From positions 6,557,501 through 6,621,500 of the forward strand of contig NZ_CP136628.1 in the NCBI RefSeq assembly GCF_032918005.1: DNA of 64,000 nt. The letters are read 5' to 3'. Origin of the DNA: Bradyrhizobium sp. NDS-1. GTDB lineage: Bacteria > Pseudomonadota > Alphaproteobacteria > Rhizobiales > Xanthobacteraceae. Every line of letters starts with the position of its first letter. Within the stretch, counting starts at the first letter, position 1. The notes beneath the pieces are model-generated. The model had not been told where the DNA came from. It did not search any database and saw only the letters and a program-made list of their open reading frames with translations. Position numbers and translations under genes: made by a program. Positions 7,988 to 16,531 of this stretch are shown in pieces.

Positions 7988-8836
7988 ATGCGCCTCTTCA
8001 TTCTGGGCTTGGGCTACAGCGCGAGGCATTTCGTGGGGAAGTTCGGCGGCACCTTCTCGCATGTTGCCGGCACCGTGCGGGATCCTGCGCAGCAGGATGA
8101 TATCGCCGGCATCGAGGTGCATCCTTTTTCCGGGAGCGATCCGGATCGCATGACGGCCGAACGTATCGGCGAAGCCGATGTCCTTCTCATCTCGATCCCA
8201 CCCGGCAACGCCGGCGATCCCGCAATCGCCGCGTTCGGCGACGTGCTGGCGGCGGGCCGGCGCAAAATCGTCTATCTCTCCACCATCGGCGTCTACGGCG
8301 ATCACGGCGGCGGCTGGGTCGACGAGAGCACTCCGCCGCAGGCCACCCTCGAGCGCGCGCGCATGCGGATTGCTGCCGAGCAGGCCTGGATGGAGGCGGC
8401 GCGCGGCGATGCCGCGATCCTGCGGCTTGCCGGCATCTACGGCCCCGGCCGCAACGCGCTGGCGACGCTGCGCGCGGGAACGGCCAGGCGCATCATCAAG
8501 CCCGGACAGGTCTTCAACCGCATCCATGCCGACGATATCGCGAGCGCGATCATGGCCGCCGTCCGCCACCGAAGCGGCGGCATCTGGAACGTCTGCGACG
8601 ACGAGCCCGCGCCGCCGCAGGACGTGATCGCCTATGCCGCTGAGCTGATGGGCGTTGCACCACCACCGGAAGAGGCGTTCGCGACGGCCGACATGTCGGC
8701 GATGGCCCGCAGCTTCTATGCCAGCAGCGCCCGTGTCTCCAACGCGAAGCTGAAGCGTGAGCTCGGCGGCGCGCTGATCCACCCGACCTATCGTCACGGC
8801 CTCGATGCGCTGTGGCGCGCCGGCGAAGGGCGATAG
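7988..8836 (+). CDS. NAD(P)-dependent epimerase/dehydratase-like protein (extended SDR)
   Basis: The 282-residue Rossmann protein opens with MRLFILGLGYSARHFV, a GxGxxG-type nucleotide loop. YLSTIGVYGDHGG supplies the serine and tyrosine region of extended SDRs, and LRLAGIYGPGRN matches the conserved substrate-side motif. It resembles the YeeZ-like group, whose substrate is not established. It is divergent from the HAD gene, with 146 bases between starts. Confidence 0.8.
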   Translation: MRLFILGLGYSARHFVGKFGGTFSHVAGTVRDPAQQDDIAGIEVHPFSGSDPDRMTAERIGEADVLLISIPPGNAGDPAIAAFGDVLAAGRRKIVYLSTIGVYGDHGGGWVDESTPPQATLERARMRIAAEQAWMEAARGDAAILRLAGIYGPGRNALATLRAGTARRIIKPGQVFNRIHADDIASAIMAAVRHRSGGIWNVCDDEPAPPQDVIAYAAELMGVAPPPEEAFATADMSAMARSFYASSARVSNAKLKRELGGALIHPTYRHGLDALWRAGEGR

Positions 8837-8955
8837 GGTTCCGCAAATCCCGGTGCGCCCCTGTCATGCTGCGCCCGTGCTTGACTTCACGTGAGTGCGG
8901 ACGTGTTCTTGGCGTCGTGGGCCTGCACATAACGAGCCCGCCCTGGGAGGACACA

Positions 8956-10224
8956 ATGAACAAGACGATCGCTGTGATCGCGACGGCGGCTGCCGTCATC
9001 ACGCTCGGTGCGGCGCGCGCCGCACCGCTGCCCGAAGCCAACCCCGACGATGTCGGCTTTTCCAGTCAGGGCCTTGCGCGCCTCGACAATTTCTTCGCGC
9101 GCGAGATCGCCGCCAAGCGCGTGCCCGGTGCGGTCGTTGCCGTCGCGCGCAATGGCAAGCTGGTGCACTACAAGGCCTACGGCCTGCTCGATCCGGACAA
9201 GGGCACGCCGATGCCGGTCGACGCGATCTTCGCGCTGGCCTCGATGACCAAGCCGATGGCGGCGGTCGCGGGCCTGACGCTGATGGAAAAAGGCCAGTTG
9301 CCGCTGCAGGCCAAGCTGTCCAATTACTATCCCGGCTTTGCCGACATGAAGGTCGGCGTGCGCCAGAGCGACGGCTCGCTCAAGCTCGAACCGCTGGCCT
9401 CGCCGATCTTCATCCATGATCTCTACCGGCATACGTCCGGATTGATGTATGGCGGCCGTCCCGACAGTTCGAGCCCGGTGGCGCGGCAATATCCCGACGG
9501 CATTGCGCCCGCGATCGAAGGCGACACCCAGGCCTTTATCGACCGCATCACCAAGCTGCCGCTGGCGCAGCAACCCTCGACCGAGTTCGAGTACGGCTTT
9601 TCGATCGACGTGCTCGGCGCGGTGATCGAGAAGGTGAGCGAGCAGAAGCTCGGCGATTATCTCGCTGCCAATGTGTGGCAACCGCTCGGCATGAAGGACG
9701 CGACTTTCCATCCGACCGATGCGCAGCGCCCTCGCCTCGCCCGCCCCTTTGCCAACGATCCGCTGACCGGCAAGCCGCAGGCGATCAAGCTCCTGGATAC
9801 GCCGACCAAGTTCGACTGCGGCGGCGCCTGCGCGTTCGCGACGATCGGCGACTACCTCCGCTTCGGGCAGATGCTGCTTAATGGCGGTGAGCTCGACGGC
9901 CAGCGCATTCTTGGACCGAAGACCGTGCACCACATGACCTCCAACCATCTCGGCCCCGAGATCAAGAACAACGTCGCCAGGGTCGAACCGCATCGCGGCG
10001 GCTTCGGCTTTGGGCTGTCGGTCGCAGTCCGCACCAGCGACGGCCTGTCGGCGGTCCCCGGCAATCCCGGCGAGTTCACCTGGAACGGCGCTTACGGAAC
10101 GCAGTTCTTCTGCGATCCCAAGGAGCGTCTCGTCGTCGTCGTGGGGACGGCAGCGCCCGGTGAGCTCAGGAAATACTACCGCGAGCAGGTTCAGGACATC
10201 GTCTATGGCGCGATGGTGAAGTGA
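8956..10224 (+). CDS. Serine hydrolase, beta-lactamase (class C-like) family, exported
   Basis: The start is ATG 8956 with GGGAGG at 8945-8950, giving 422 residues with a Sec signal peptide (residues 1-23, ending ARA-A). The class C beta-lactamase/DD-peptidase-like fold shows the nucleophile motif SMTK in FALASMTKPMAA, a Tyr-containing second motif in YGFSIDVLG, and the HTSGL signature. Such proteins are mostly esterases or peptidases, and true beta-lactam hydrolysis is not implied. It converges on the dienelactone hydrolase gene, with a shared hairpin between them. Confidence 0.84.
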   Translation: MNKTIAVIATAAAVITLGAARAAPLPEANPDDVGFSSQGLARLDNFFAREIAAKRVPGAVVAVARNGKLVHYKAYGLLDPDKGTPMPVDAIFALASMTKPMAAVAGLTLMEKGQLPLQAKLSNYYPGFADMKVGVRQSDGSLKLEPLASPIFIHDLYRHTSGLMYGGRPDSSSPVARQYPDGIAPAIEGDTQAFIDRITKLPLAQQPSTEFEYGFSIDVLGAVIEKVSEQKLGDYLAANVWQPLGMKDATFHPTDAQRPRLARPFANDPLTGKPQAIKLLDTPTKFDCGGACAFATIGDYLRFGQMLLNGGELDGQRILGPKTVHHMTSNHLGPEIKNNVARVEPHRGGFGFGLSVAVRTSDGLSAVPGNPGEFTWNGAYGTQFFCDPKERLVVVVGTAAPGELRKYYREQVQDIVYGAMVK

Positions 10225-10244
10225 GGCCGTTGCGCTGGAATGAA

Positions 10245-10269
10245 AAGGGCGACCGATCAGGCCGCCCTT
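10245..10269. terminator. Bidirectional terminator between convergent genes
   Basis: AAGGGCG (10245-10251) pairs with CGCCCTT (10263-10269). A-rich sequence on the left and TTCGAAA on the right suit termination from either side of the convergent hydrolase genes. Confidence 0.6.
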
Positions 10270-10281
10270 CGAAACAAGAGA

Positions 10282-11169
10282 TTAGCTCAGGACGCCATAT
10301 TTCCTGAACCAGGCCTGCGCCTGCTTCCAGGCATCTTCCGCCGCGTCCTTGCGGTAGCTGCCGCGATAGTCGGCATGGAAGCCGTGCGGCGCTTCGGGAT
10401 AGATCTTGAATTCGGCCGTCCTTTTGTTCTGCTCGAGCGCGGCCTTCATCTGCTCGACCTGCGCGACGGGAATGCCAGTGTCGGCCCCGCCATAGAGGCC
10501 GAGCACCGGCGCCTTCATCTCGGGTGCAAGCCGCATTGGGCTCTTCGGCCATAGCGGATTGGCGGGATCGACCACCGTGCCGTAGAAGGCAACACCTGCC
10601 TTGAGCGTGCCGCTGTGGGCAGCATATTCCCAGACCGTACGGCCGCCCCGGCAGAAGCCGACGATCCCGAGCCGGCCAGTATCGCGGCCTTGCGCTCCCG
10701 CCCATGCCACCGTCGCATCGAGATCCGACAACAGTTCGGCATCCGGCTTGGCGTTGACGATCGGCAGCAGGTCCTTGATGTCCGCGATCTTGGTGAGATC
10801 GGTGCCCTTGCGGAAGTAATAGTCCGGCGCGATCGCGAAGGCACCGAGCTTGGCGAGGCGCCGCGTCACGTCCTTGATGTATTCGTGCAGGCCGAAGATC
10901 TCCATCGCCACGATGATCACCGGCGCCTTGGTGTTGCCGGCCGGGCGGGCGAAATAGGCAGGCATCTCCTCGGAGCCGACCTTGATCCTGACGTCGCCAG
11001 CCTGGAGACCATTTGTGTCGGTCGTGATCACCTCGGCGCGCACGGGCCCGGCCGCAAGGGTGTAACCGGCGGCGACTGCCGCGGTGGCGGTCATGAATCC
11101 GCGGCGCGAGACCGGCGCGACTTTCGTCAATCCGACGACGTCGGAGGTCATGGTGTCTTCGAAGCTCAT
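10282..11169 (-). CDS. Dienelactone hydrolase family protein, Tat-exported
   Basis: The protein has 295 residues. A twin-arginine signal (SRRGFMTATAAVAAG) lies near residues 21-45. The alpha/beta-hydrolase body follows, with the dienelactone-hydrolase nucleophile elbow GFCRGG, where cysteine replaces serine, and a C-terminal APHGFHADYRG containing the catalytic histidine. It likely hydrolyses lactones or esters in the periplasm. It stands alone, converging on the serine hydrolase gene. Confidence 0.85.
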   Translation of the reverse strand: MSFEDTMTSDVVGLTKVAPVSRRGFMTATAAVAAGYTLAAGPVRAEVITTDTNGLQAGDVRIKVGSEEMPAYFARPAGNTKAPVIIVAMEIFGLHEYIKDVTRRLAKLGAFAIAPDYYFRKGTDLTKIADIKDLLPIVNAKPDAELLSDLDATVAWAGAQGRDTGRLGIVGFCRGGRTVWEYAAHSGTLKAGVAFYGTVVDPANPLWPKSPMRLAPEMKAPVLGLYGGADTGIPVAQVEQMKAALEQNKRTAEFKIYPEAPHGFHADYRGSYRKDAAEDAWKQAQAWFRKYGVLS

Positions 11170-11751
11170 CGGTCGGTCCCTTGCTGCTGCCTATCGTGCC
11201 CCGAGCGCTGCGCATTCGCCAATAGTTGCCGGGGAAACGCAAATCACCAGCCTGCGAGCAAATGGCCTTGGGCCATGTGCGAGCTTTCCGGATCGATCGT
11301 GTGTCCGATTTAACCGCCCGGCCGCGCTGCGACGCAACATCCATTAACCGAAAATGGGGGTTCTTCCGCCGCTCGCGCACGGTCCAACGTTGCGGAGACT
11401 TCGCTCCCTGGCGCCAATCGAAACATTCGCCCGCTACAAATGGGCTCGATGGTGGCCGCAACGATACATCATGTTGCCCCGATACCGTGCGCGACCGGAA
11501 TCCAGCACGCGAACCACCGTCATTTGTTTGAAATTTTCAGATGATTCGCGCTGTGCGATTTACTCGAACTTTCTGTGTGACGCCCTAGTTCCACGTCCGG
11601 AAGTTCCATCTCTCGAAACCGAGAGCTTCTTCCCCACGCGCAATCCGACCGTTCGGCACGGACGAAGGCTGCCCGCGGGCTTCATTCTCGTCCACTCAGA
11701 TTGCGCTGCCCAAGGCTCAATTGAATAAAGCTTTATGCGACCGGAACTGAA
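11170..11751. other. Divergent intergenic region before the first MarR-type gene
   Basis: About 580 bases separate two divergent genes. No convincing coding frame is present. A stem-loop lies at 11599-11633, and the 60 bases around 11515-11575 are AT-rich for this genome, as expected for promoters of the MarR-type gene or the hydrolase. Confidence 0.45.
11599..11633. promoter_or_regulatory. Stem-loop upstream of the MarR-type gene
   Basis: Inner arms CTCTCG (11610-11615) and CGAGAG (11620-11625) enclose the loop AAAC. Outer arms GGAAG (11599-11603) and CTTCC (11629-11633) extend the structure with internal bulges. It lies about 120 bases before the MarR-type start and may be a leader structure or operator. 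Confidence 0.3.
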
Positions 11752-12330
11752 ATGACATTGGCTCGTGAATCGATTGAACTGTTGGAGCAGGTCGCACGGA
11801 TCCTGTGGTTCGAGGGCACCAAGCACGGCTTGCGCGACCGCGAGTGGATGGCGCTGCGTTTCCTCTCCCGCGCCAACCGCTTTTCCCGGACGCCTTCGGC
11901 GCTGGCGAGTTACGTCGGCACCACGCGCGGCACCGCCTCGTTCATCATCGGGGAGCTCGAGCGGCTCGGTTATCTCGAGCGAAAACGCTCGGCCACCGAC
12001 AAGCGCTCTGTGATGCTGAGTGTGACGCAGCAGGGCAAGAAGTTCCTGGTGCGCGACCCCGTCAACGTTCTGGTCGAGGCGATTGCCGTCCTCGACGACG
12101 AGGTCAAGACCCGCTTCCGTGACACGTTCCGGTACGTGCTGGATCAGTCCGACGCGGCCGAGCAGCGGCACCATACCGACGTTTGCAAGCGATGCATCTT
12201 CCTCCGGGAGGAGCGCGTCACCACCGACAGCAAGGCCACGGCCGAGTTCAGCTGCCGCCTGTTCCGCTCGCCGATCGCGGAGGCGGAGGTCGATCTGCTA
12301 TGCACCAGCTTCGAGCATCACCGCCAATAG
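11752..12330 (+). CDS. MarR-type winged-helix regulator with C-terminal four-cysteine motif (paralogue 1)
   Basis: The protein has 192 residues. Residues about 25-100 form a MarR-like winged helix; the wing DKRSVMLSVTQQGK is typical. The C-terminal part has cysteines at 145, 148, 168 and 184 (CxxC-19-C-15-C). The second copy at 49492-50127 matches 67 of the first 100 residues and keeps all four cysteines. Such a set could ligate zinc or an iron-sulfur cluster, but no ligand is proven. This copy borders the left end of the flagellar locus, 14 bases from the convergent coiled-coil membrane gene. Regulation of motility by this pair is an inference from position only. Confidence 0.78.
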   Translation: MTLARESIELLEQVARILWFEGTKHGLRDREWMALRFLSRANRFSRTPSALASYVGTTRGTASFIIGELERLGYLERKRSATDKRSVMLSVTQQGKKFLVRDPVNVLVEAIAVLDDEVKTRFRDTFRYVLDQSDAAEQRHHTDVCKRCIFLREERVTTDSKATAEFSCRLFRSPIAEAEVDLLCTSFEHHRQ

Positions 12331-12344
12331 AAGCCGGCGTTCGA

Positions 12345-13295
12345 TCAGGGCGTCGCCTTGCGCGACGAATAGATGACGCCCCCGCTCGACTCCACCACGA
12401 GACGCCCGTTCTCGCTCCTGATCTCCTCGATGCGGCCAAGGCCGGGCACCTGCTGTCCAAGCACGACCTCGATGACGCCGTTCGGGCTCTGCAGGATCGC
12501 AATTCCTTCGTAGGCCTGGCGGACCGACCACCCCTTGATCACCTTCCGCGGCACCGGCGCGCGCTCGGACGGGGCGACTGAGCCCGTGAACTCGGGCGCC
12601 GCGACCGAGGCCACCATCGCCGTTTGCTGCGGCGCGGGCTGCGATTGCACCGTCGCCGGTGCCGGCGCCTGGACTTGAGCTTGGGCAAGCCTGTCGAGCT
12701 TCACCGTCGAGGACGAACTCACCCGCTCGATGCGGTCCAGGTTCTCGGCGAACCGGCCGAAGCGGTCATTGGTCGCCTTGCTCGATTGATCGACCGCGGT
12801 GCGCAGGCCATCGAGATTTTCGGACACGCCCGACATTTGCTTGCGCAATTGCGCAACGGTCTCGCGCAAATTTCTGATCTCCGTATTGGCCGCAACGTTG
12901 TTCTGGGCGGGCTGCGTGGCGAGATAGGCGATCACGCCGGTGCACGCGCACACCACGAGCATGGCGGCGACCGCCAATGTTGCGAGCGGCGCAACCCATG
13001 TCGGGCGGGGCGGCGGCGGCTTGGCCACGATCACGGCCGGCTTGATGACGGTGGTCGCAGGCTTGGGTATCGCCATCTTGTCGAGACGGGCCTTGGCGCG
13101 AATACGTTTCAGCCCCTCGAGCGCCTCCTTCGCGAGAACCTCGTCGCTCGCCGCGGCCGACACACGCTTTGCGCCCGCAACAGGCCTGGCCGCGTGCGCC
13201 GCATCGTCCTTTGTGTCGCGTGGCTCGGGAGCAGGCTTGGCCGTTGCGGAAACATCAGCGGTCGCGTTGGGACGAGCTTGTCCATCGGACAACAT
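12345..13295 (-). CDS. Membrane protein with coiled coil, unknown function, flagellar-locus neighbour
   Basis: The 316-residue protein has a cytoplasmic Ala/Pro-rich N-terminus (1-100), one transmembrane helix at about 101-125, and a predicted coiled coil at about 138-200. A Gln/Ala/Pro-rich linker leads to a conserved-looking C-terminal domain (about 250-316) containing VVLGQQVPGLGRIEEI. The topology is N-in, with most of the protein periplasmic. I do not recognise a named family. It lies between a MarR-type regulator and ftcR/lafR, so a motility or envelope role is possible, but the gene could also simply mark the edge of the locus. Confidence 0.7.
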   Translation of the reverse strand: MLSDGQARPNATADVSATAKPAPEPRDTKDDAAHAARPVAGAKRVSAAASDEVLAKEALEGLKRIRAKARLDKMAIPKPATTVIKPAVIVAKPPPPRPTWVAPLATLAVAAMLVVCACTGVIAYLATQPAQNNVAANTEIRNLRETVAQLRKQMSGVSENLDGLRTAVDQSSKATNDRFGRFAENLDRIERVSSSSTVKLDRLAQAQVQAPAPATVQSQPAPQQTAMVASVAAPEFTGSVAPSERAPVPRKVIKGWSVRQAYEGIAILQSPNGVIEVVLGQQVPGLGRIEEIRSENGRLVVESSGGVIYSSRKATP

Positions 13296-14115
13296 GTGAA
13301 AATGCTCCGTTCGGTTCGATCTGTCGAACGACGACGTTATTTGCCAAAGCTTGCGCGAGACGTGCGCATCGAAAGATTTTCATCACGCGCGATGCGACGC
13401 TCCATGGCCTCAACGCGCCATGCACGTGGCGAGAGTGCGACTCGAAAGACACACCCTCGCCAAGATTTCGCCAAGCTGAAGTCCAGTCGCCACATGTGAG
13501 TCGAATTGTCGCATGTGGAAACAGACGCGAGTGGGTCAATCCCGGGTTGAAAACCGTTCGATATGCGTGATCCCCAGCACCACCTGAAATGGCTGTAATT
13601 GTACGGGGATGCGGAACCATAGAACCGTTACGGTGCAGAACTAGTTCAGTTATCAAATCAACTGATACGATTGAATTTATCAAGAAACAACCCGAAACAA
13701 ACCAACAGCATCAAGCACACGTAGCAATCGCTTTGTGGCGCACGCTTGATCGGAAATCGGCAATCGTTACGGTCCTAGTCAAGTGATTCTCGCCAGTTGG
13801 CGAGGAGATCGACACAGTTTCAGTAGTGTTCGGACGCGATGAGCAACTTGGCGCAACTGTTCTAGGTCGTTTCTCAATCCGCTCCGCGAGGTGATCCGTA
13901 AGACACCCGCCGGGCCTCACGCAGTAAGCGTTCAGTATCGAGTCGAAGTAACAGGCCTGCGAGACGCAGGCACTGAATGCGTAGGGCTGCCCGCGAATAT
14001 CGAAACCATAACAACGGTTCGCGGGAAGGAATGTCGTCAAACAGCATCGTTGCCGAGCCGGGGCATCACAACAAACAACCGGCCGCAACAAGTGCGAAAC
14101 AGGGGCGAAAGACTG
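13296..14115. other. Long regulatory intergenic region upstream of ftcR/lafR
   Basis: These 820 bases lie between divergent genes and have no convincing coding frame. Features seen are a perfect palindrome GAACTAGTTC at 13638-13647; an abutting inverted repeat CAGTT (13647-13651)/AACTG (13660-13664); a CCACATG (13490-13496)/CATGTGG (13512-13518) inverted repeat; and an AT-rich patch at about 13600-13730. The length and palindromes suggest several regulatory inputs on the flagellar master regulator gene. Confidence 0.5.
13638..13664. promoter_or_regulatory. Palindromic site in AT-rich region upstream of ftcR/lafR
   Basis: GAACTAGTTC is a perfect 10-base palindrome and overlaps by one base the inverted repeat CAGTT-N8-AACTG. 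Both lie in the most AT-rich part of the region, about 450 bases before the regulator start. The binding protein is unknown. Confidence 0.35.
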
Positions 14116-14886
14116 ATGTATATTATCGTTGATGATCGCGAGAGCGTCGCGAACAGCTACGTTGGAGGGCTCGTTCGCGAAGGCGTATCGTCGATCGGTT
14201 TCTCCTCCGGGGAATTCTGGGACTGGCTGCAATCCGCAAGCGAATCGGATCTGGCAGCGGTCGACGCCTTCCTCCTCGGGGATTGCGATGCCCGCGGAAG
14301 CCTGCCGCGGGCGATGCGCAAGCGTTCCTCGGCTCCCATCATCGCGGTGAGCGGCCAGAAAATGCTCAAGAACACGCTCGAGCTGTTCGAGTCGGGCGTC
14401 GACGACGTCGTGCACGTTCCGATTCATCTGCGCGAGATCCTCGCCCGAACGGCCGCGATCGCGCGACGCCGGGTGGGCGAGCTGCCCAGGCCCTGCGAGA
14501 CCAGGATCCAGGTCTTCTTCAACGGCCGTGACCCCGAGATCGCGGGGCACGCCCTCACCCTGCCCCGCCGCGAGCTGCGCATTCTCGAATATATGGTCAG
14601 CAATCACGGCAAGTGGATCACCAAGACGCAGATCTTCAACGCGGTCTACGGCATCTTCGAGTCCACTTTCGACGAGAGCGTGATCGAGAGCCACGTCAGC
14701 AAGCTGCGCAAGAAGCTCCGCGACCGCCTGGGCTTCGACGCGATCGTGGCCCGGCGCTACGTCGGATATCGCCTCAACATCCCCGCCGGCGAGGCCCTCG
14801 ACGTGCCCATGCAGGAGCTCGGCGAGGTTGGCATTCTCCTCAACAGAGCGCATGCCGCGCCGGCAGCGTATCCGGCCGGAAACTGA
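14116..14886 (+). CDS. ftcR: Flagellar transcriptional regulator FtcR/LafR, OmpR-type
   Basis: From ATG 14116 the protein has 256 residues. An upstream extension to 13891 is possible but does not resemble the family. Residues 1-115 form an atypical receiver (VDD near the N-terminus, GDCD near residue 60) in which the usual KP motif is replaced by VPIHL. Residues about 140-235 are an OmpR-type winged helix (LPRRELRILEYM, then YVGYRLN). FtcR in Brucella and LafR in Bradyrhizobium are orphan master activators of flagellar genes. Position at the edge of the lateral-type locus fits LafR. No partner kinase is adjacent, and altered receiver residues suggest phosphorylation-independent action. Confidence 0.9.
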   Translation: MYIIVDDRESVANSYVGGLVREGVSSIGFSSGEFWDWLQSASESDLAAVDAFLLGDCDARGSLPRAMRKRSSAPIIAVSGQKMLKNTLELFESGVDDVVHVPIHLREILARTAAIARRRVGELPRPCETRIQVFFNGRDPEIAGHALTLPRRELRILEYMVSNHGKWITKTQIFNAVYGIFESTFDESVIESHVSKLRKKLRDRLGFDAIVARRYVGYRLNIPAGEALDVPMQELGEVGILLNRAHAAPAAYPAGN

Positions 14887-14915
14887 CACGGCGCAAGCCT
14901 GCTGCTCCGAACCGA

Positions 14916-14952
14916 CAACGGCCTCCGCGAAGCACCTTCGCGGAGGCCGTTG
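14916..14952. terminator. Strong bidirectional terminator after ftcR/lafR
   Basis: A perfect 17-bp stem, 14916-14932 paired with 14936-14952, closes a three-base loop. It lies 30 bases after the regulator stop and 99 bases beyond the convergent flgN-operon end, so it likely serves both transcripts. Confidence 0.8.
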
Positions 14953-15050
14953 CAGTTTCAGCGGGCGAAACGGCAGGCAGCCGTTCAAGCGGGCGTCTCG
15001 AAGGATGGCCGCAGGGAATGCCCTCAACCGCGACTACGCTGCGCCACGCA

Positions 15051-15509
15051 CTACGGCTTCGACTGGAATTCTTCCTTGGAGACGTAGTTGAAGTCCTCGA
15101 CCAGGACATCCTGGACGACGTCAGCCTGCATCCGCTCGTTGACGCGCTGCTTGATGGCTGTCGTCAGGATGGAAAGGTCGTAACGAGCGAGCTTCCTGAA
15201 GTCGAGACGGTCGTCGGCATAGATCCTGCGGAAGGCCTCGTCGACGACGAACGGCTCCGGCGGAACGCTGAGCTGGTGCATGGTCCGCGCCTCCACGGTG
15301 TAGACGAAGCGCGCGACGATGTAGCCCTGCACGTTGCCGTTCTCGACCATGGGCACGCTGAGGGCCCGCGTCTTCTGATACTGCAGCCCGTCCAGATATT
15401 CGTCCTTTGCCGGCAAGAGGCTGCCGTTCTCCTTCCAATAGGCCACGGCGTAGCTCGTGCCCGCGGTGAGGATGCATACCCAGAGCCCGGCCAGCACCAG
15501 TCTGATCAT
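15051..15509 (-). CDS. Unknown flagellar-operon protein with N-terminal membrane helix, FliL-like C-terminus
   Basis: The product has 152 residues: one transmembrane helix or signal anchor (3-22), then a periplasmic domain. The C-terminal part, ending in TTAIKQRVNERMQADVVQDV and an FNYVS strand, resembles in outline the C-terminal region of FliL-type proteins. A separate and more typical fliL lies at 35287-35730, so this would be a second, divergent one or a different family. It overlaps flgN by four bases and is the last gene of the flgE operon. That makes a flagellar role likely, though the exact task is unknown. Confidence 0.72.
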   Translation of the reverse strand: MIRLVLAGLWVCILTAGTSYAVAYWKENGSLLPAKDEYLDGLQYQKTRALSVPMVENGNVQGYIVARFVYTVEARTMHQLSVPPEPFVVDEAFRRIYADDRLDFRKLARYDLSILTTAIKQRVNERMQADVVQDVLVEDFNYVSKEEFQSKP

Positions 15510-16015
15510 TTTCCGTCCTGTGCTGCGCGACCGGTATAGGTGCCGTCCGACTCGGCCTCCTTGATGGCCTTGACGATGATGCCCGCGACCTCGCGCACCG
15601 CGTCGTAGTGCATTTCGAGGATCGCACGATTGCGCTCGAGCTTCTCGCGCAGTCGCTGAATCTCCGCGGTGACCTCGCCTTCGGCGCCGAGATGCATCCC
15701 CGCCCGCATCAGCCGGACGAATTCGAGCATGCTCCGGCTCTTGCGCGCGCTGAAGTCGTCGAAATCGATCTTCTGACCCGTCGCGAGCGCGACCGTCTCC
15801 TCCTCGACGATGCTCTCGAGCCGGCGGATTGCCGCCAGCAGGCCGCTTACCTCGTCAGATCTCGCCGCATCCGCGCCGCCGACCACGGCTTCGCTGCCTA
15901 CGCTCGGCAGCAGCACCGGCAGCAGCGCATCGGCCGCCGCGGCTTCCGTCATCACCTCGGTGTCAGCGACGGGCTGTTCGACCACCATGGCCGCCGCGCT
16001 TTCTCGTGCCTGCAT
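15506..16015 (-). CDS. flgN: FlgN-like flagellar export chaperone
   Basis: This 169-residue, mostly helical protein has an acidic/alanine-rich first 55 residues. Long amphipathic helices follow (LLAAIRRLESIVEEETVALATG, then LREKLERNRAILEMHYDAVRE), a pattern typical of alphaproteobacterial FlgN, the chaperone for hook-filament junction proteins FlgK and FlgL. Both clients are encoded upstream in the same operon. It overlaps the following gene by ATGA and follows flgJ by 42 bases. The family call rests on pattern and context, as FlgN is weakly conserved. Confidence 0.68.
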   Translation of the reverse strand: MQARESAAAMVVEQPVADTEVMTEAAAADALLPVLLPSVGSEAVVGGADAARSDEVSGLLAAIRRLESIVEEETVALATGQKIDFDDFSARKSRSMLEFVRLMRAGMHLGAEGEVTAEIQRLREKLERNRAILEMHYDAVREVAGIIVKAIKEAESDGTYTGRAAQDGK

Positions 16016-16057
16016 CGGAAATTCACCCTTCGATTTCTGTCATTCATTCGCGGATCA

Positions 16058-16531
16058 TCATCCGGCCTTGCCCGTACCGTTCGGTCCGGGCGGATGCGCG
16101 GCGACGGCGAGCCGCTCGGCGATGCCGATGCCCTTGCCCTTTGCCAGCTGGTTGCCAAGCTGCTCCGCCAGCATCGACTTCCAGACGCCGCCGGCCGTGC
16201 CCTTGCCAAACACCTCCTCCGAGTCCTTCGGCAACATCGTCTCAACGAAGGTCTGGAGGATGAAAGCTTCGAACTTCCGGTACACCTCGCCGGATGCCGG
16301 CGCCTTGATCACCCGCACCGGCTCCCCGTTCACCGCATCCGAGTGCACCTCCGAAACCTTCGCCGCAGATTCGGTGGCCGCCGCCTTGCCGGCCTCCGCA
16401 TCCATCGTGGCGGCGAAGTCCGCATCGGAGGATTTCAGCGCATCGAGCTTCGCGGTCGCCGCGCGCTGCGTCACGGGATCGGCGGCTTCGAGGACGTCGA
16501 GAACGAGGTCGGGTGTGGCTGTCACGATCAT
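16058..16531 (-). CDS. flgJ: FlgJ-like rod assembly protein (rod-binding domain only)
   Basis: The protein has 157 residues from ATG 16531, which overlaps the stop of the FliJ-like gene (ATGA). The C-terminal half holds the rod-binding FlgJ domain (FEAFILQTFVETMLP ... GVWKSMLAEQLGNQLAKGKGIGIAE). There is no muramidase domain, as is usual in alphaproteobacteria, where a separate lytic transglycosylase opens the wall; such an enzyme is encoded at 25274-25855. It acts in the periplasm as scaffold for rod assembly. Confidence 0.82.
   Translation of the reverse strand: MIVTATPDLVLDVLEAADPVTQRAATAKLDALKSSDADFAATMDAEAGKAAATESAAKVSEVHSDAVNGEPVRVIKAPASGEVYRKFEAFILQTFVETMLPKDSEEVFGKGTAGGVWKSMLAEQLGNQLAKGKGIGIAERLAVAAHPPGPNGTGKAG

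Noticed and set aside
16058..16531. FlgJ appearing truncated
   Set aside because: Lack of the muramidase domain is normal for alphaproteobacterial FlgJ, and a separate transglycosylase gene is present.
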